Assembly (NCBI GenBank): GCA_963798195.1
Contig: CAWCSF010000010.1
Span: 186,001 to 250,000 of the forward strand
Direction: 5' to 3'
DNA: 64,000 bases
Source of the DNA: CAVSRC01 sp963798195
GTDB taxonomy: Bacteria; Pseudomonadota; Alphaproteobacteria; Rhizobiales; Kaistiaceae
The translations under genes were made by a program, and so were the position numbers. The number at the start of each line of letters is the position of its first letter. Position 1 is the first letter of the stretch. A model generated the notes under the pieces. It did no database searches. It was not told the DNA's origin and was given only the letters and a program-made list of their open reading frames with translations. Positions 55,802-64,000 of the stretch are shown here, in pieces.

Positions 55802-57647
55802 TCAGTGCGAAGCGGGTTCGCTTGGTTCTTCCGACTTGCCGCTGGCGATGGCCGCGGTCTCGGGCGATAGGGCGCGGCCCTCCCGCTTCGGTGGCGTCAG
55901 GGGGGCAGGGGTCGGAATGTTTCGCTTCATCAGGTCGCGGCCGGCGAGCAGCCCGTCGACCATCTGCAATTCCAGTCGCTCCGCGTCGCGCTTGCGCACG
56001 CCCTCCATCACGTCGGCGGCTTCGTCCTCCGGCACACCCAGAGCCACCAGCGCCGCCTCGCCGAAGCGCATGGCGGATTCGAAGGTCTCGCGAATCTGGT
56101 AGTCGACGCCAGCCGCGAGAAGGTCGAGCGAGTGGCCGCGGTCGTATGACCGTACGAGCAGCGCCGCGATCGGGAAAGCCGATTTGACCACTTCGACAAC
56201 CTTGTCGGCAGCGGCGCGGTCATCGATGCAGACCGCGATGATCTTGGCGGTGCCCGCGCCGGCGGCGCGCAGCACGTCGAGGCGCGTGCCATCGCCGTAG
56301 TAGATCTTGAAGCCGAACCGCCCCGCCACGCGGATCATCTCCGTATCGGAATCGATGATTGCCACGTCTATCCCGCGTGCCAGAAGCGCCTGACTCGCTA
56401 CCTGGCCGAAGCGGCCGAAACCGATGACGAGCGCGCTACCGGTCAGCCCGTCGGCGATTTCGACGCCCTCCATTGATGCCGTCTGCGGCGGGAGGATGCG
56501 CTTCAGCACAATGGGCGCCAGCGGGGTCAGCGCCATCGAGACGATCACCGCGGCAGTCAGCAACGCGCTGGTGCCGGCGTCGAGCAGGCCGAGGCCCTGC
56601 GCCGTCGTGAACAACACGAAGGCGAACTCGCCGCCCTGCGCGAGGAGCAGCGCGAGGCGGAGAGAATCCGCGTGGCTGTTTTGGAACAGCCGCGCCGGCC
56701 GCATAGATACCGCCGACCTTCAGCGCCACGAAGACGGCAACTGCCGCCAGCACGAGCGGCCAGTCGCGCGCGATCAGGCTGAGGTCGATCGACATGCCGA
56801 CCGCAAGGAAGAACAGGCCGAGCAACAGGCCTCGGAAGGGATCGACGTCGGCCTCGAGCTGGTGGCGGAAGCTGGATTCCGACAGCAGTACGCCGGCGAG
56901 GAAGGCGCCCATCGCCATGGACAGCCCACTCGCCTGCATGGCGAGCGCCGCGCCGAGCACGACCAGCAGCGCGGCTGCGGTCATGATCTCGCGGGCCCGC
57001 GCCGCCGCGAGGACCTGGAAAAGCGGGTTGAGCAGATAGCGGCCGACCGCCACCAGGCCGACGATGGCGGCGATCGCGATGGCGATCTGGACGAAGCGCG
57101 ATTGGCCGCCGTCATCGTGCATCGGCGCCAGAACGGCGAGAACCGCCAGCAACGGTACGATCGCAAGGTCCTGAAACAGCAGGATCGCGAAGGTCTTCTG
57201 GCCATGCGTGGTTGTGGTCTCGCCGCGCTCCTCAAGAATCTGCATGACGATCGCAGTTGACGACAGCGCCAGCCCCGAAGCCGCCACGAAGGCAACCGCG
57301 GGCGACAGGCCGACCATCATGCCGGCGGCCATCAGCAGCGCGCCGCAGCCGACCACCTGGGCTGCGCCCAGACCGAAGATGTCGCGCCGCAGGCTCCACA
57401 GGCGCGATGGCTTGAGTTCCAGGCCGATGACGAAGAGCAGCATCACCACGCCGAACTCGGCGACGCCAAGGACTGACTCCGGATCACGAAACAGCTTCAG
57501 GCCGAACGGACCGATGGCGACGCCGGCGGCGAGATAGCCGACCACCGATCCGAGACCGATGCGTTTGAAGATGGGAACGGAGACAACCGCGGCGCCGAGC
57601 AGCGCCACCGCGCTTACCAGTTCCGACCCGTGCGTATCGAGCGCCAT
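55802..57647 (-). pseudogene. Kef-type potassium/proton antiporter with TrkA domain, frameshifted
   Basis: The ATG at 57647 starts a cation/proton-exchange domain of about twelve helices (SVVGYLAAGVAIGPFGLKLF, LELKPSRLWSLRRDIFGLG) that leaves the family after VGGIYAAG. The next frame continues with ARLFQNSHADSLRLALLLAQGG and then a NAD-binding TrkA-N domain (VIGFGRFGQVASQAL, VAIIDSDTEMI) to 55802. Removing one G from GCCGGCGCGG near 56695-56700 joins both halves into about 614 residues. Kef systems protect against electrophiles by K+ release; a glutathione-responsive regulator is not seen nearby. Confidence 0.82.
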
Positions 57648-57788
57648 GTGCCGCCCCCATGGTTAGCGCCGCTATCTAGCATTTCCGGCTCCCCGATGCC
57701 TGCGGACTTTCTGTGGGTTCCCGGAACCAAGCCGGATGCGATGGGTTGCTGGTGGCGAGGGGGACTGAGACAGTCCTAGGAGACAAGA

Positions 57789-58250
57789 ATGAAGACGAAA
57801 TATCTTGCGGCGATTCTCGCAAGCGCGGCTGTGATCTCGTTCGCCAGCGTTCCGTCCTACGCGCAGAGCGCCAGCGGTGCCGCGTCGACCGGAGCCAATG
57901 CGGCGACAGGAGCGGCGGGCGTTGGCGCCGGAACTTCGGCCGCCGGATCGGGCAACGCTGGCGCGAATGCCGGCACTGGTGTTTCCGCGACAGGCTCGGC
58001 GAATGCCGGCGGCTCGACGACCATCACCGCTGACCAGATCGACCCGGCGGATGCCTTCGGCGATGTCGATGTCGACACCACCGTCACGGACGACGCGCAG
58101 ATCACCACGTTCATCTCGGGCCTGACCCCGGAGCAGCAGACCGAACTCCAGGACCGCTGCACCACGATCGCCGGTGACACCACCAAGCGCTTCGACGCGA
58201 ATACCATGACCTATTGCGAGAATTATCTCCGCATCAAGAAGAGCATGTAA
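57789..58250 (+). CDS. Small secreted alanine/glycine-rich protein
   Basis: A 153-residue protein with a signal peptide (SFASVPSYAQS), then about 60 residues of Ala, Gly, Ser and Asn in loose repeats (GAGTSAAGSGNAGAN), then an acidic helical C-terminus with two Cys (RCTTIA, TYCENYL). TAGGAGACAAG precedes the ATG. No family is recognised. The low-complexity linker suggests a flexible spacer on an exported helper. It converges on tldD with 12 bases between. Confidence 0.7.
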   Translation: MKTKYLAAILASAAVISFASVPSYAQSASGAASTGANAATGAAGVGAGTSAAGSGNAGANAGTGVSATGSANAGGSTTITADQIDPADAFGDVDVDTTVTDDAQITTFISGLTPEQQTELQDRCTTIAGDTTKRFDANTMTYCENYLRIKKSM

Positions 58251-58262
58251 CAGCTCTCACAG

Positions 58263-59687
58263 TCAGGTAGCCGTTCCTCCGACGGTGATCGCATCGATCC
58301 GGAGGGACGGCTGCCCGACGCCCACCGGCACGCCCTGACCGTTCTTGCCGCAGGTGCCGATGCCGGGATCGAGCTTCATGTCGTTGCCGATCATCTTCAC
58401 GCGGGTCAGCGCGTCGGGTCCGTTGCCGATCAGCATCGCGCCCTTGATCGCCGGGCCGATCTTCCCATTCTCGATCTTGTAGGCCTCGGTGCAGGAGAAC
58501 ACGAACTTGCCCGAGGTGATGTCGACCTGACCGCCGCCAAAGGAGACGGCGTAGATGCCGTTCTTCACCGAGGCGAGGATCTCGCCCGGATCGTCGGGGC
58601 CGGAGAGCATGATCGTATTGGTCATGCGCGGCATGGGAATGTGGGCATAGGACTGCCGGCGGCCGTTGCCGGTCGGCTGCATGCCCATCAGGCGCGCGTT
58701 CTGCCTGTCCTGCATGTAGCCGACGAGGATGCCGTCCTCGATGAGCGTGGTCGTTTGCGTCGGCGTGCCTTCGTCATCGACCGTGAGCGAGCCGCGCCGT
58801 TTGGCGATGGTGCCGTCGTCGACGACCGTGACGCCCGGCGAGGCAACGCGCTGGCCCATCAGCCCGGCGAAGGCGCTCTCGCCCTTGCGATTGAAATCGC
58901 CCTCCAGGCCGTGGCCGATCGCCTCGTGAAGCAGGATGCCCGGCCAACCCGGTCCGAGCACGACGTCGAAGGTGCCGGCGGGCGCAGGTACGGCGTTCAG
59001 GTTGACCAGCGCCTGCCGCAGCGCCTCGTCGACGGCGAACTGCCACTGGTCGGTGGCGATGAACTGGCCGAAGCCTTCGCGGCCGCCCATGCCGTGCGAG
59101 CCGGACTCCTGCTTGTCGCCGTCGCCGACCACGACCGAGACATTGACGCGCACCAGCGGGCGGACGTCGCGGACGAACGTGCCGTCGGCACGCAGGATCT
59201 CGACCTCCTGGTACGACCCTGCAAGCGACGCCGTCACCTGCCGCACGCGCGGGTCCCTGGCGCGGGCATAGCCGTCGATCGTCTCGAGCAGCTTTACCTT
59301 CTCGCCGAAGGTCGGACTGCCGAGCGGGCTCTCGTCGCCATAGAGCGCGCGGTTGGTCCCGCGCGGCGGTTCGGCGTAAGTGCCCTTGTGGCCGGCCTTG
59401 ACCGCCTGCACGGCATCGCCGGCGCGGCGGATCGCGGGTTCGGAAATCTCGCCGGAATGGGCGTAGCCGGCGGCTTCGCCGGCAATGGCGCGGAGGCCGA
59501 AGCCCTGGTTGGTGTCGAAGCTCGCGGCCTTGAGGCGGCCGTTGTCGAACATCAGGCTCTCGGACTGGGCGAACTCGAGGTAGAGCTCGCCGTCATCGGC
59601 GCCTTGCAGCGCGTCGGCGACGGCGGCGCGGGCGGTCTCGCGGTCGAGCCCGGCACGGTCGAGGATGGTCTGGGGCTTGTCGGTCAT
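58263..59687 (-). CDS. tldD: TldD, catalytic subunit of the TldD/TldE protease
   Basis: TldD is the zinc-bearing half of the heterodimer that cleaves unfolded peptides, including microcin B17 precursor and CcdA antitoxin. The 474-residue protein has the zinc motif HEAIGHGLEGD (HExxxH), the preceding GPGWPGILL and a C-terminal CGKNGQGVPVGVGQPSL segment. The start at 59687 is chosen because MTDKPQTIL begins the homology; the frame is open further upstream. The partner PmbA/TldE is at 23632-24975. Confidence 0.93.
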   Translation of the reverse strand: MTDKPQTILDRAGLDRETARAAVADALQGADDGELYLEFAQSESLMFDNGRLKAASFDTNQGFGLRAIAGEAAGYAHSGEISEPAIRRAGDAVQAVKAGHKGTYAEPPRGTNRALYGDESPLGSPTFGEKVKLLETIDGYARARDPRVRQVTASLAGSYQEVEILRADGTFVRDVRPLVRVNVSVVVGDGDKQESGSHGMGGREGFGQFIATDQWQFAVDEALRQALVNLNAVPAPAGTFDVVLGPGWPGILLHEAIGHGLEGDFNRKGESAFAGLMGQRVASPGVTVVDDGTIAKRRGSLTVDDEGTPTQTTTLIEDGILVGYMQDRQNARLMGMQPTGNGRRQSYAHIPMPRMTNTIMLSGPDDPGEILASVKNGIYAVSFGGGQVDITSGKFVFSCTEAYKIENGKIGPAIKGAMLIGNGPDALTRVKMIGNDMKLDPGIGTCGKNGQGVPVGVGQPSLRIDAITVGGTAT

Positions 59688-59770
59688 GGCGGTCCTGCGG
59701 ACGCTGGGAAAGGATCGGCCCTTACAGATAGGGTCGCCAGCGCGTTCCGCAAACCGCCCTGAGAAGCCGG

Positions 59771-60481
59771 TCAGGGCAGCGCCTTGAAGCCCTCGTCGAA
59801 GCCGGCCAGCGAGATCGGGATGCCGATGCCTTCTTCCGGCGTCTGGAAGATGATGAAGGTCGCGGTTTTGCCTGTCTCGAGCTGGGTGAGCAGCTTGTCC
59901 TCGAGAATGACCTCTGCGACGCAGCCATTGGGCAGGCAGCGCACGAAACCGGCGCGGCCCAGATCGGCCTCGTCGATCTTGAGGCCGAGGCCCGAGGGCA
60001 GGAGCACTCCGAGCGGCGCCAGGATGCGCATGATCCGCGATTTCTTGTCCGCGGTCTTGAGGATGATCACCGTCAAGCCGACGTTCTCGCGGTCCTCGGC
60101 AGTGACGAACTGCATGAGCACGCATTGTTCGTTCTGGGCGCCGGCAGGCGTGTCGCAGCGCACCTGCCAGTCGGCATGGCTGGAGCGGACCGGGGGCTCT
60201 CCCTGAACCGGCGGCGCGACGGAGACGACCGCCTTGGGCACGTCGGTCTGCGTTGCGCTATCGGGTGCGGCCGGCGGGGGCGGAGTTGCGGTCGTGGCCG
60301 CAGGCGCGGGCGGCGTCGCGGTCGCAACCGAGGTGGCTGGCGGCGAGCGGTCGAAGAAGCCGAGCGCGTACATCACCACAAGCGCGCCCACGGCGACCGC
60401 GAGCAGGCCGGCTACGACCGACAGGATGGGAACGAGCGGGCTACGGCGCGGCGGCTCGTCTTCGTAATCGTCTTCGTACAT
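59771..60481 (-). CDS. Invasion-associated locus B (IalB) family protein
   Basis: A 236-residue protein with an acidic N-terminus, one membrane segment (VVAGLLAVAVGALVVMYALGFF) and a Pro/Ala/Thr-rich linker, then the IalB domain with two Cys pairs: WQVRCDTP and EQCVLMQF; RCLPNGCVAEV; and FTVVILKT-type VIILKTADKKSRIM. IalB proteins in Bartonella promote erythrocyte invasion; free-living species carry many copies with unknown function. Anchor replaces a signal peptide here. It is followed by the tldD gene in the same direction. Confidence 0.85.
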   Translation of the reverse strand: MYEDDYEDEPPRRSPLVPILSVVAGLLAVAVGALVVMYALGFFDRSPPATSVATATPPAPAATTATPPPPAAPDSATQTDVPKAVVSVAPPVQGEPPVRSSHADWQVRCDTPAGAQNEQCVLMQFVTAEDRENVGLTVIILKTADKKSRIMRILAPLGVLLPSGLGLKIDEADLGRAGFVRCLPNGCVAEVILEDKLLTQLETGKTATFIIFQTPEEGIGIPISLAGFDEGFKALP

Positions 60482-60844
60482 AAGGTCGTCGATTCATCAG
60501 GCTTGTGGCGCGTAGGCAAGCGGAGAATCGCCAAATCGGCGACAAACCTGCGCTTATCCTGCAACAAACGCTTCCACTAAGGAATCGCGCCAGTGTCGTC
60601 GTCCCAGGCGACCGGGCCTCGCGATCCCGGCAAAACCAAGGCGAAGGCGCGATTTGCCGCATCATTGGCTCAGTTCGGACGTTGCGGGAAAAAACCGCTT
60701 ATGGTTTCTCTCTGGCACGGTTCCAGGGTGGGGAAACCGCCGGAACCCGCGCAAATAGCGGCATGTTGCGCTTTCGGCGGGTAAATCGGGCTGATAAGAC
60801 AGGCGTCGAATCGCGCACCGGGCGGGATGAGAAGGAGCGGATTG
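60482..60844. other. Gene-free region upstream of ctaC
   Basis: This 363-base stretch separates the divergent ialB and ctaC genes and must carry promoters for both. I see no convincing gene or RNA. Two GGTTCC/GGAACC arms (60719-60724 and 60742-60747) form a loose dyad. The start codon region of ctaC has GAAGGAG at 60831-60837. Confidence 0.5.
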
Positions 60845-61747
60845 GTGGGAACGTCACTGATGCGAGCGTTGAAGAGGCTGGCGCTGGCTGGCGGGGCAGT
60901 CGCGGCGCTCGGCAACAGCCAGGCCCTGGCCGACCCTGTGCCGTGGGAGATCAATCTGCAGCCGGCCGCCACGCCGATCATGGAAATGATCCACCACTTC
61001 AACAATGGCGTGTTGATCGTGGTGACGCTGATTACGTTGCTGGTGCTGGCGCTTCTTGTCTACTGCATCGTCCGGTTCAATTCGAAGGCCAATCCGGTCC
61101 CGTCGAAGACCTCGCACAACACGCTGATCGAGGTCCTGTGGACTGTGGTGCCGATCCTCATCCTGGTAGGTATCGCGGTGCCGTCCTTCGCGCTGCTGTT
61201 CGCCGAGCACGATCCGGCGCGCGCTATTGCGGGCTTCAACCCCGAGACTGACAAGCAACTCACCATCAAGGCCACCGGCAACCAGTGGTACTGGTCGTAC
61301 GAGTATCCGGACAACGGCGATCTCTCCTTCAACTCGCTGATGCTGAGCGAGGAAGAGCGCGCGGCGAAGCCGGACTCCGGTCCGCGCCTGCTGGCGGTTG
61401 ATAACCGCCTCATCGTGCCGGTCGGCGTTGTCGTCCGCATGCAGGTGATCGGCGCGGACGTGATCCACTCGTTCGCCGTGCCCGCCTTCGGCATCAAGAT
61501 CGATGCCGTTCCCGGCCGCCTGAATGAGACGTGGTTCCGCGTCGATCGCGAGGGCGTTTACTACGGCCAGTGTTCCGAGCTTTGCGGGCGCGACCATGCC
61601 TTCATGCCGATCGCCGTGCAGGCCGTTAGCCCGGAGAAATTCGACGCCTGGGCTGCTGCCGCCGCCAACGACCTGGCTGGCGCGTACCAGCAACTGGCAA
61701 AAAGCAACGAAACCCCGCGCGTGAACGTCGCGCGCGCGGAAGAATAG
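60845..61747 (+). CDS. ctaC: Cytochrome c oxidase subunit II
   Basis: Subunit II of an aa3-type cytochrome oxidase carries the CuA centre that accepts electrons from cytochrome c. The 300-residue protein has a signal peptide (ALAGGAVAALGNSQALA), two transmembrane segments (LITLLVLALLVYCIV and PILILVGIAVPSFALLF) and the CuA ligand stretch DVIHSFAVPAFG plus YYGQCSELCGRDHAFM. The GTG at 60845 is chosen since AAGGAG lies seven bases upstream; TTG at 60842 and ATG at 60827 or 60860 are alternatives. The ctaD gene follows 49 bases later. Confidence 0.93.
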   Translation: MGTSLMRALKRLALAGGAVAALGNSQALADPVPWEINLQPAATPIMEMIHHFNNGVLIVVTLITLLVLALLVYCIVRFNSKANPVPSKTSHNTLIEVLWTVVPILILVGIAVPSFALLFAEHDPARAIAGFNPETDKQLTIKATGNQWYWSYEYPDNGDLSFNSLMLSEEERAAKPDSGPRLLAVDNRLIVPVGVVVRMQVIGADVIHSFAVPAFGIKIDAVPGRLNETWFRVDREGVYYGQCSELCGRDHAFMPIAVQAVSPEKFDAWAAAAANDLAGAYQQLAKSNETPRVNVARAEE

Positions 61748-61796
61748 AACCCACCCGCGTGAACGCCGGGACAGGTTCGACCAAAGGAGAATGGTG

Positions 61797-63410
61797 ATGG
61801 CGACCAGCGCAGGTTACGGGGCGCACAGCGAAGCGCACGCGCACGGTCATCCGACCGGGCTGCGCCGCTGGCTCTTCTCGACGAACCACAAGGACATCGG
61901 CACGATGTACCTTGTCTTCGCGATCATCAGCGGCATCATTGGCGGCACGCTCTCCATCGGCATCCGACTGGAACTGATGGAGCCGGGGATGCAGATCTTC
62001 GGCGATCCCGAACTGTTCAACGTGTTCACGACCGCGCATGGCCTGATCATGATCTTCTTCATGGTCATGCCAGCCATGATCGGCGGCTTCGGCAACTGGT
62101 TCGTCCCGATCATGATCGGCGCGCCGGACATGGCGTTCCCGCGCATGAACAACATCTCGTTCTGGCTGCTGCCGCCAGCCCTGCTGCTGCTCGTCATCTC
62201 GATGTTCATGCCGAGCGCGCCTGGCGCCACCGGCGTCGCTGGCGGCTGGACGATCTACCCGCCGCTTTCCACCACCGGCCAGCCTGGCCCGGCGATGGAC
62301 TTCGCCATCCTGGCGCTGCATCTCGCCGGCGCCTCGTCGATCCTCGGCGCGATCAATTTCATCACCACCATCTTCAACATGCGCGCGCCGGGCATGACGC
62401 TTCACAAGATGCCGCTGTTCGTGTGGTCGATCCTGGTGACGACCTTCCTGTTGCTGCTTGCCCTGCCGGTGCTCGCCGGCGCGATCACCATGCTGCTGAC
62501 GGATCGCAATTTCGGTACGGCTTTCTTCAAGCCGGAAGAGGGCGGCGATCCGGTGCTCTTCCAGCACCTGTTCTGGTTCTTCGGACACCCTGAGGTGTAC
62601 ATCCTGATCCTGCCGGGCTTCGGCATGGTCAGCCAGATCATCTCGACGTTCTCGAAGAAGCCGGTGTTCGGCTACATGGGCATGGCCTACGCCATGGTCG
62701 CCATCGGCTTCATCGGCTTCGTCGTCTGGGCGCACCACATGTACACAGTCGGCCTGGCGCTTGACGTGCAGGCTTACTTCGTCGCCGCCACCATGGTCAT
62801 CGCGGTACCGACGGGCGTGAAGGTTTTCTCATGGATCGCCACGATGTGGGGCGGCTCCATCGACTTCAAGACGCCGATGCTTTGGGCTGTCGGCTTCATC
62901 TTCCTGTTCACGCTGGGCGGCGTCACGGGCGTCATGCTGGCCAATGCCGGCCTCGACTACGTGCTGCAGGACACCTACTTCGTCGTCGCGCATTTCCATT
63001 ACGTGCTGTCGCTCGGCGCCGTCTTCACGATCTTCGCGGGCTGGTACTACTGGTTCCCGAAGATGAGCGGCTACATGTACAACGAGACCATCGGCAAGGC
63101 GCATTTCTGGGTGACGTTCATCGGCGTCAACCTGATCTTCTTCCCGCAACATTTCCTCGGTCTTGCCGGCATGCCCCGCCGTTATGCGGACTACCCCGAT
63201 GCGTTCGCCGGCTGGAACATGATCTCCTCGATCGGCTCGTACATCTCGGCGGTCGGCGTGTTCATCTTCCTCTACGGCGTCTGGGAAGCCTTCGCGAAGA
63301 AGCGCGTGGCGGGCGACAACCCGTGGGGCGCGGGCGCCAACACTCTGGAATGGATGCTGTCGTCGCCGCCGCCGTTCCACCAGTGGGAAACGCTGCCGCG
63401 CATTCGCTAA
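61797..63410 (+). CDS. ctaD: Cytochrome c oxidase subunit I
   Basis: Subunit I holds heme a, heme a3 and CuB. The 537-residue protein has the CuB/heme ligands in WFFGHPEVYI, HHMYTVGL and VAHFHYVLSLGAVF, the D-channel residues in NWFVPIMIGAPDMAFPRMNN and the K-channel region. The ATG at 61797 is chosen for its spacing from AAAGGAG; an ATG six bases earlier and GTG between are also possible. It follows ctaC and precedes ctaB, the standard alphaproteobacterial order. Confidence 0.97.
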   Translation: MATSAGYGAHSEAHAHGHPTGLRRWLFSTNHKDIGTMYLVFAIISGIIGGTLSIGIRLELMEPGMQIFGDPELFNVFTTAHGLIMIFFMVMPAMIGGFGNWFVPIMIGAPDMAFPRMNNISFWLLPPALLLLVISMFMPSAPGATGVAGGWTIYPPLSTTGQPGPAMDFAILALHLAGASSILGAINFITTIFNMRAPGMTLHKMPLFVWSILVTTFLLLLALPVLAGAITMLLTDRNFGTAFFKPEEGGDPVLFQHLFWFFGHPEVYILILPGFGMVSQIISTFSKKPVFGYMGMAYAMVAIGFIGFVVWAHHMYTVGLALDVQAYFVAATMVIAVPTGVKVFSWIATMWGGSIDFKTPMLWAVGFIFLFTLGGVTGVMLANAGLDYVLQDTYFVVAHFHYVLSLGAVFTIFAGWYYWFPKMSGYMYNETIGKAHFWVTFIGVNLIFFPQHFLGLAGMPRRYADYPDAFAGWNMISSIGSYISAVGVFIFLYGVWEAFAKKRVAGDNPWGAGANTLEWMLSSPPPFHQWETLPRIR

Positions 63411-63451
63411 AGGTCTGCCGGCCCTGGCCGGTCACGTGAGCAAGGGACGAG

Positions 63452-64000
63452 ATGGCTTATTCGGATACCCGCGAAACGCAGCGCGCCCTTGAGGTGGACG
63501 CGCTGCTTGGTGGCAGCGTTGGGGATTACATCGCGCTGCTCAAGCCGCGGGTCATGTCGCTCGTCGTGTTCACGGCCTTCGTCGGCATGGCCGTGGCGCC
63601 GGGCGGCATCAGCCCGGTCATCGGCGCCTTTGCGCTGATCGCGATCGCCGTCGGCGCCGGCGCGGCCGGCGCGCTCAACATGTGGTACGACGCCGACATC
63701 GATCGCCTCATGCGCCGCACCGCCATGCGGCCGATTCCGGCGGGACACCTGACCGCCGGCGAAGCGCTGGCATTCGGTCTGCCGCTGGCGGTGGGATCGG
63801 TCGTGTTCCTCGGCCTCGCCACCAATGTCGTCGCGGCCGGGCTGCTCGCCTTCACGATCTTCTTTTACGTCGTCATCTACACGATGTGGCTGAAGCGCTC
63901 GACGCCGCAGAACATCGTTATCGGTGGCGCCGCAGGCGCGCTTCCGCCCGTCATCGGCTGGGCTGCCGTGACCGGTGGCGTGAGCATCGAAAGCCTTATC
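63452..64000 (+). CDS. ctaB: Protoheme IX farnesyltransferase, N-terminal part (window end)
   Basis: CtaB makes heme O from heme B, needed for heme A of the oxidase encoded just upstream. The first 183 codons are in the window: KPRVMSLVVFTAFVGM, the prenyl-binding NMWYDADIDRLMRRTAMRP and IGGAAGALPPVIGWAAV. AGGGAC lies before the ATG. The gene continues beyond the window. Confidence 0.95.
   Translation, partial: MAYSDTRETQRALEVDALLGGSVGDYIALLKPRVMSLVVFTAFVGMAVAPGGISPVIGAFALIAIAVGAGAAGALNMWYDADIDRLMRRTAMRPIPAGHLTAGEALAFGLPLAVGSVVFLGLATNVVAAGLLAFTIFFYVVIYTMWLKRSTPQNIVIGGAAGALPPVIGWAAVTGGVSIESLI

Noticed and set aside
60593..60784. Short plus-strand open frame before ctaC
   Set aside because: Sixty-three codons with no RBS, no motif and no neighbour support.

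Overview
The window is 64 kb of a GC-rich, gene-dense chromosome from an alphaproteobacterium, most probably of the order Hyphomicrobiales (Rhizobiales). This rests on several markers: the short HisG with its HisZ partner, an SbmA/BacA peptide transporter, an IalB-family protein, a DUF1127 protein, the DUF4170 - DUF374 acyltransferase - waaA - lpxK - DUF2093 lipid A block, a DUF6101 protein, and a tail-degenerate RibB. No species is assigned. Nearly everything is chromosomal core. I see no prophage, insertion sequence, CRISPR array, rRNA or tRNA gene.

Layout. 1-4.8 kb: a truncated secreted protein, DNA glycosylase tag, a DUF1127 protein, and hisS-hisZ-hisG read leftward. 4.9-7.9 kb: two small stand-alone cyclic-nucleotide-binding proteins around sbmA/bacA and a DoxX protein. 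7.9-10.1 kb: groES-groEL with promoter and CIRCE operator. 10.2-14 kb: two tandem TadG-like von Willebrand proteins, one carrying an inserted beta domain. 14-16 kb: a secreted protein and a sigma-54 response regulator. 16-25 kb: HAD hydrolase-ribF, a lipoprotein, tadA, rluB-rsmD, an M16 peptidase pair, and pmbA (tldE). 25-28.7 kb: lipid A and Kdo genes. 28.8-36.8 kb: mutL, purD, an OmpA-like protein with a 32-residue repeat, ubiA, DUF6101, a GlcD-type oxidase and a COG4315 protein. 37-42.7 kb: fabI, a histidine phosphatase, aroC, ribB, an rRNA methyltransferase and tlyA. 42.7-45.8 kb: a copper-delivery cassette (PCuAC, SCO, DUF2946, a tiny membrane protein) and an MFS transporter. 45.8-54.5 kb: dxs, a divergent MarR/cupin pair, xseB, a histone-deacetylase-like protein, a crotonase, an acyl-CoA dehydrogenase, a Sua5-type enzyme and a DnaJ protein. 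54.6-60.5 kb: a surface lipoprotein, pdxH, a Kef-type antiporter, a small secreted protein, tldD and ialB. 60.8-64 kb: ctaC-ctaD-ctaB, cut by the window end.

How the parts fit. The copper cassette supplies the metal that the cytochrome oxidase encoded at the right end needs. TldD and PmbA/TldE, two halves of one protease, are both here but 33 kb apart. GroEL/ES is under HrcA-CIRCE control.

The most unusual property concerns integrity of the sequence. Six genes (hisZ, tadG2, lpxK, an MFS transporter, a crotonase and a Kef antiporter) each have two well-conserved halves in different frames, and in every case one extra base restores the frame; a DoxX gene may be a seventh. hisZ and lpxK should be needed by the cell, so one-directional sequence error is the leading explanation. 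No wholly new system is convincingly present. The best candidates for new biology are the CNB-BacA-DoxX-CNB cluster, the TadG protein with an inserted domain, and the 49-residue membrane protein of the copper cassette.
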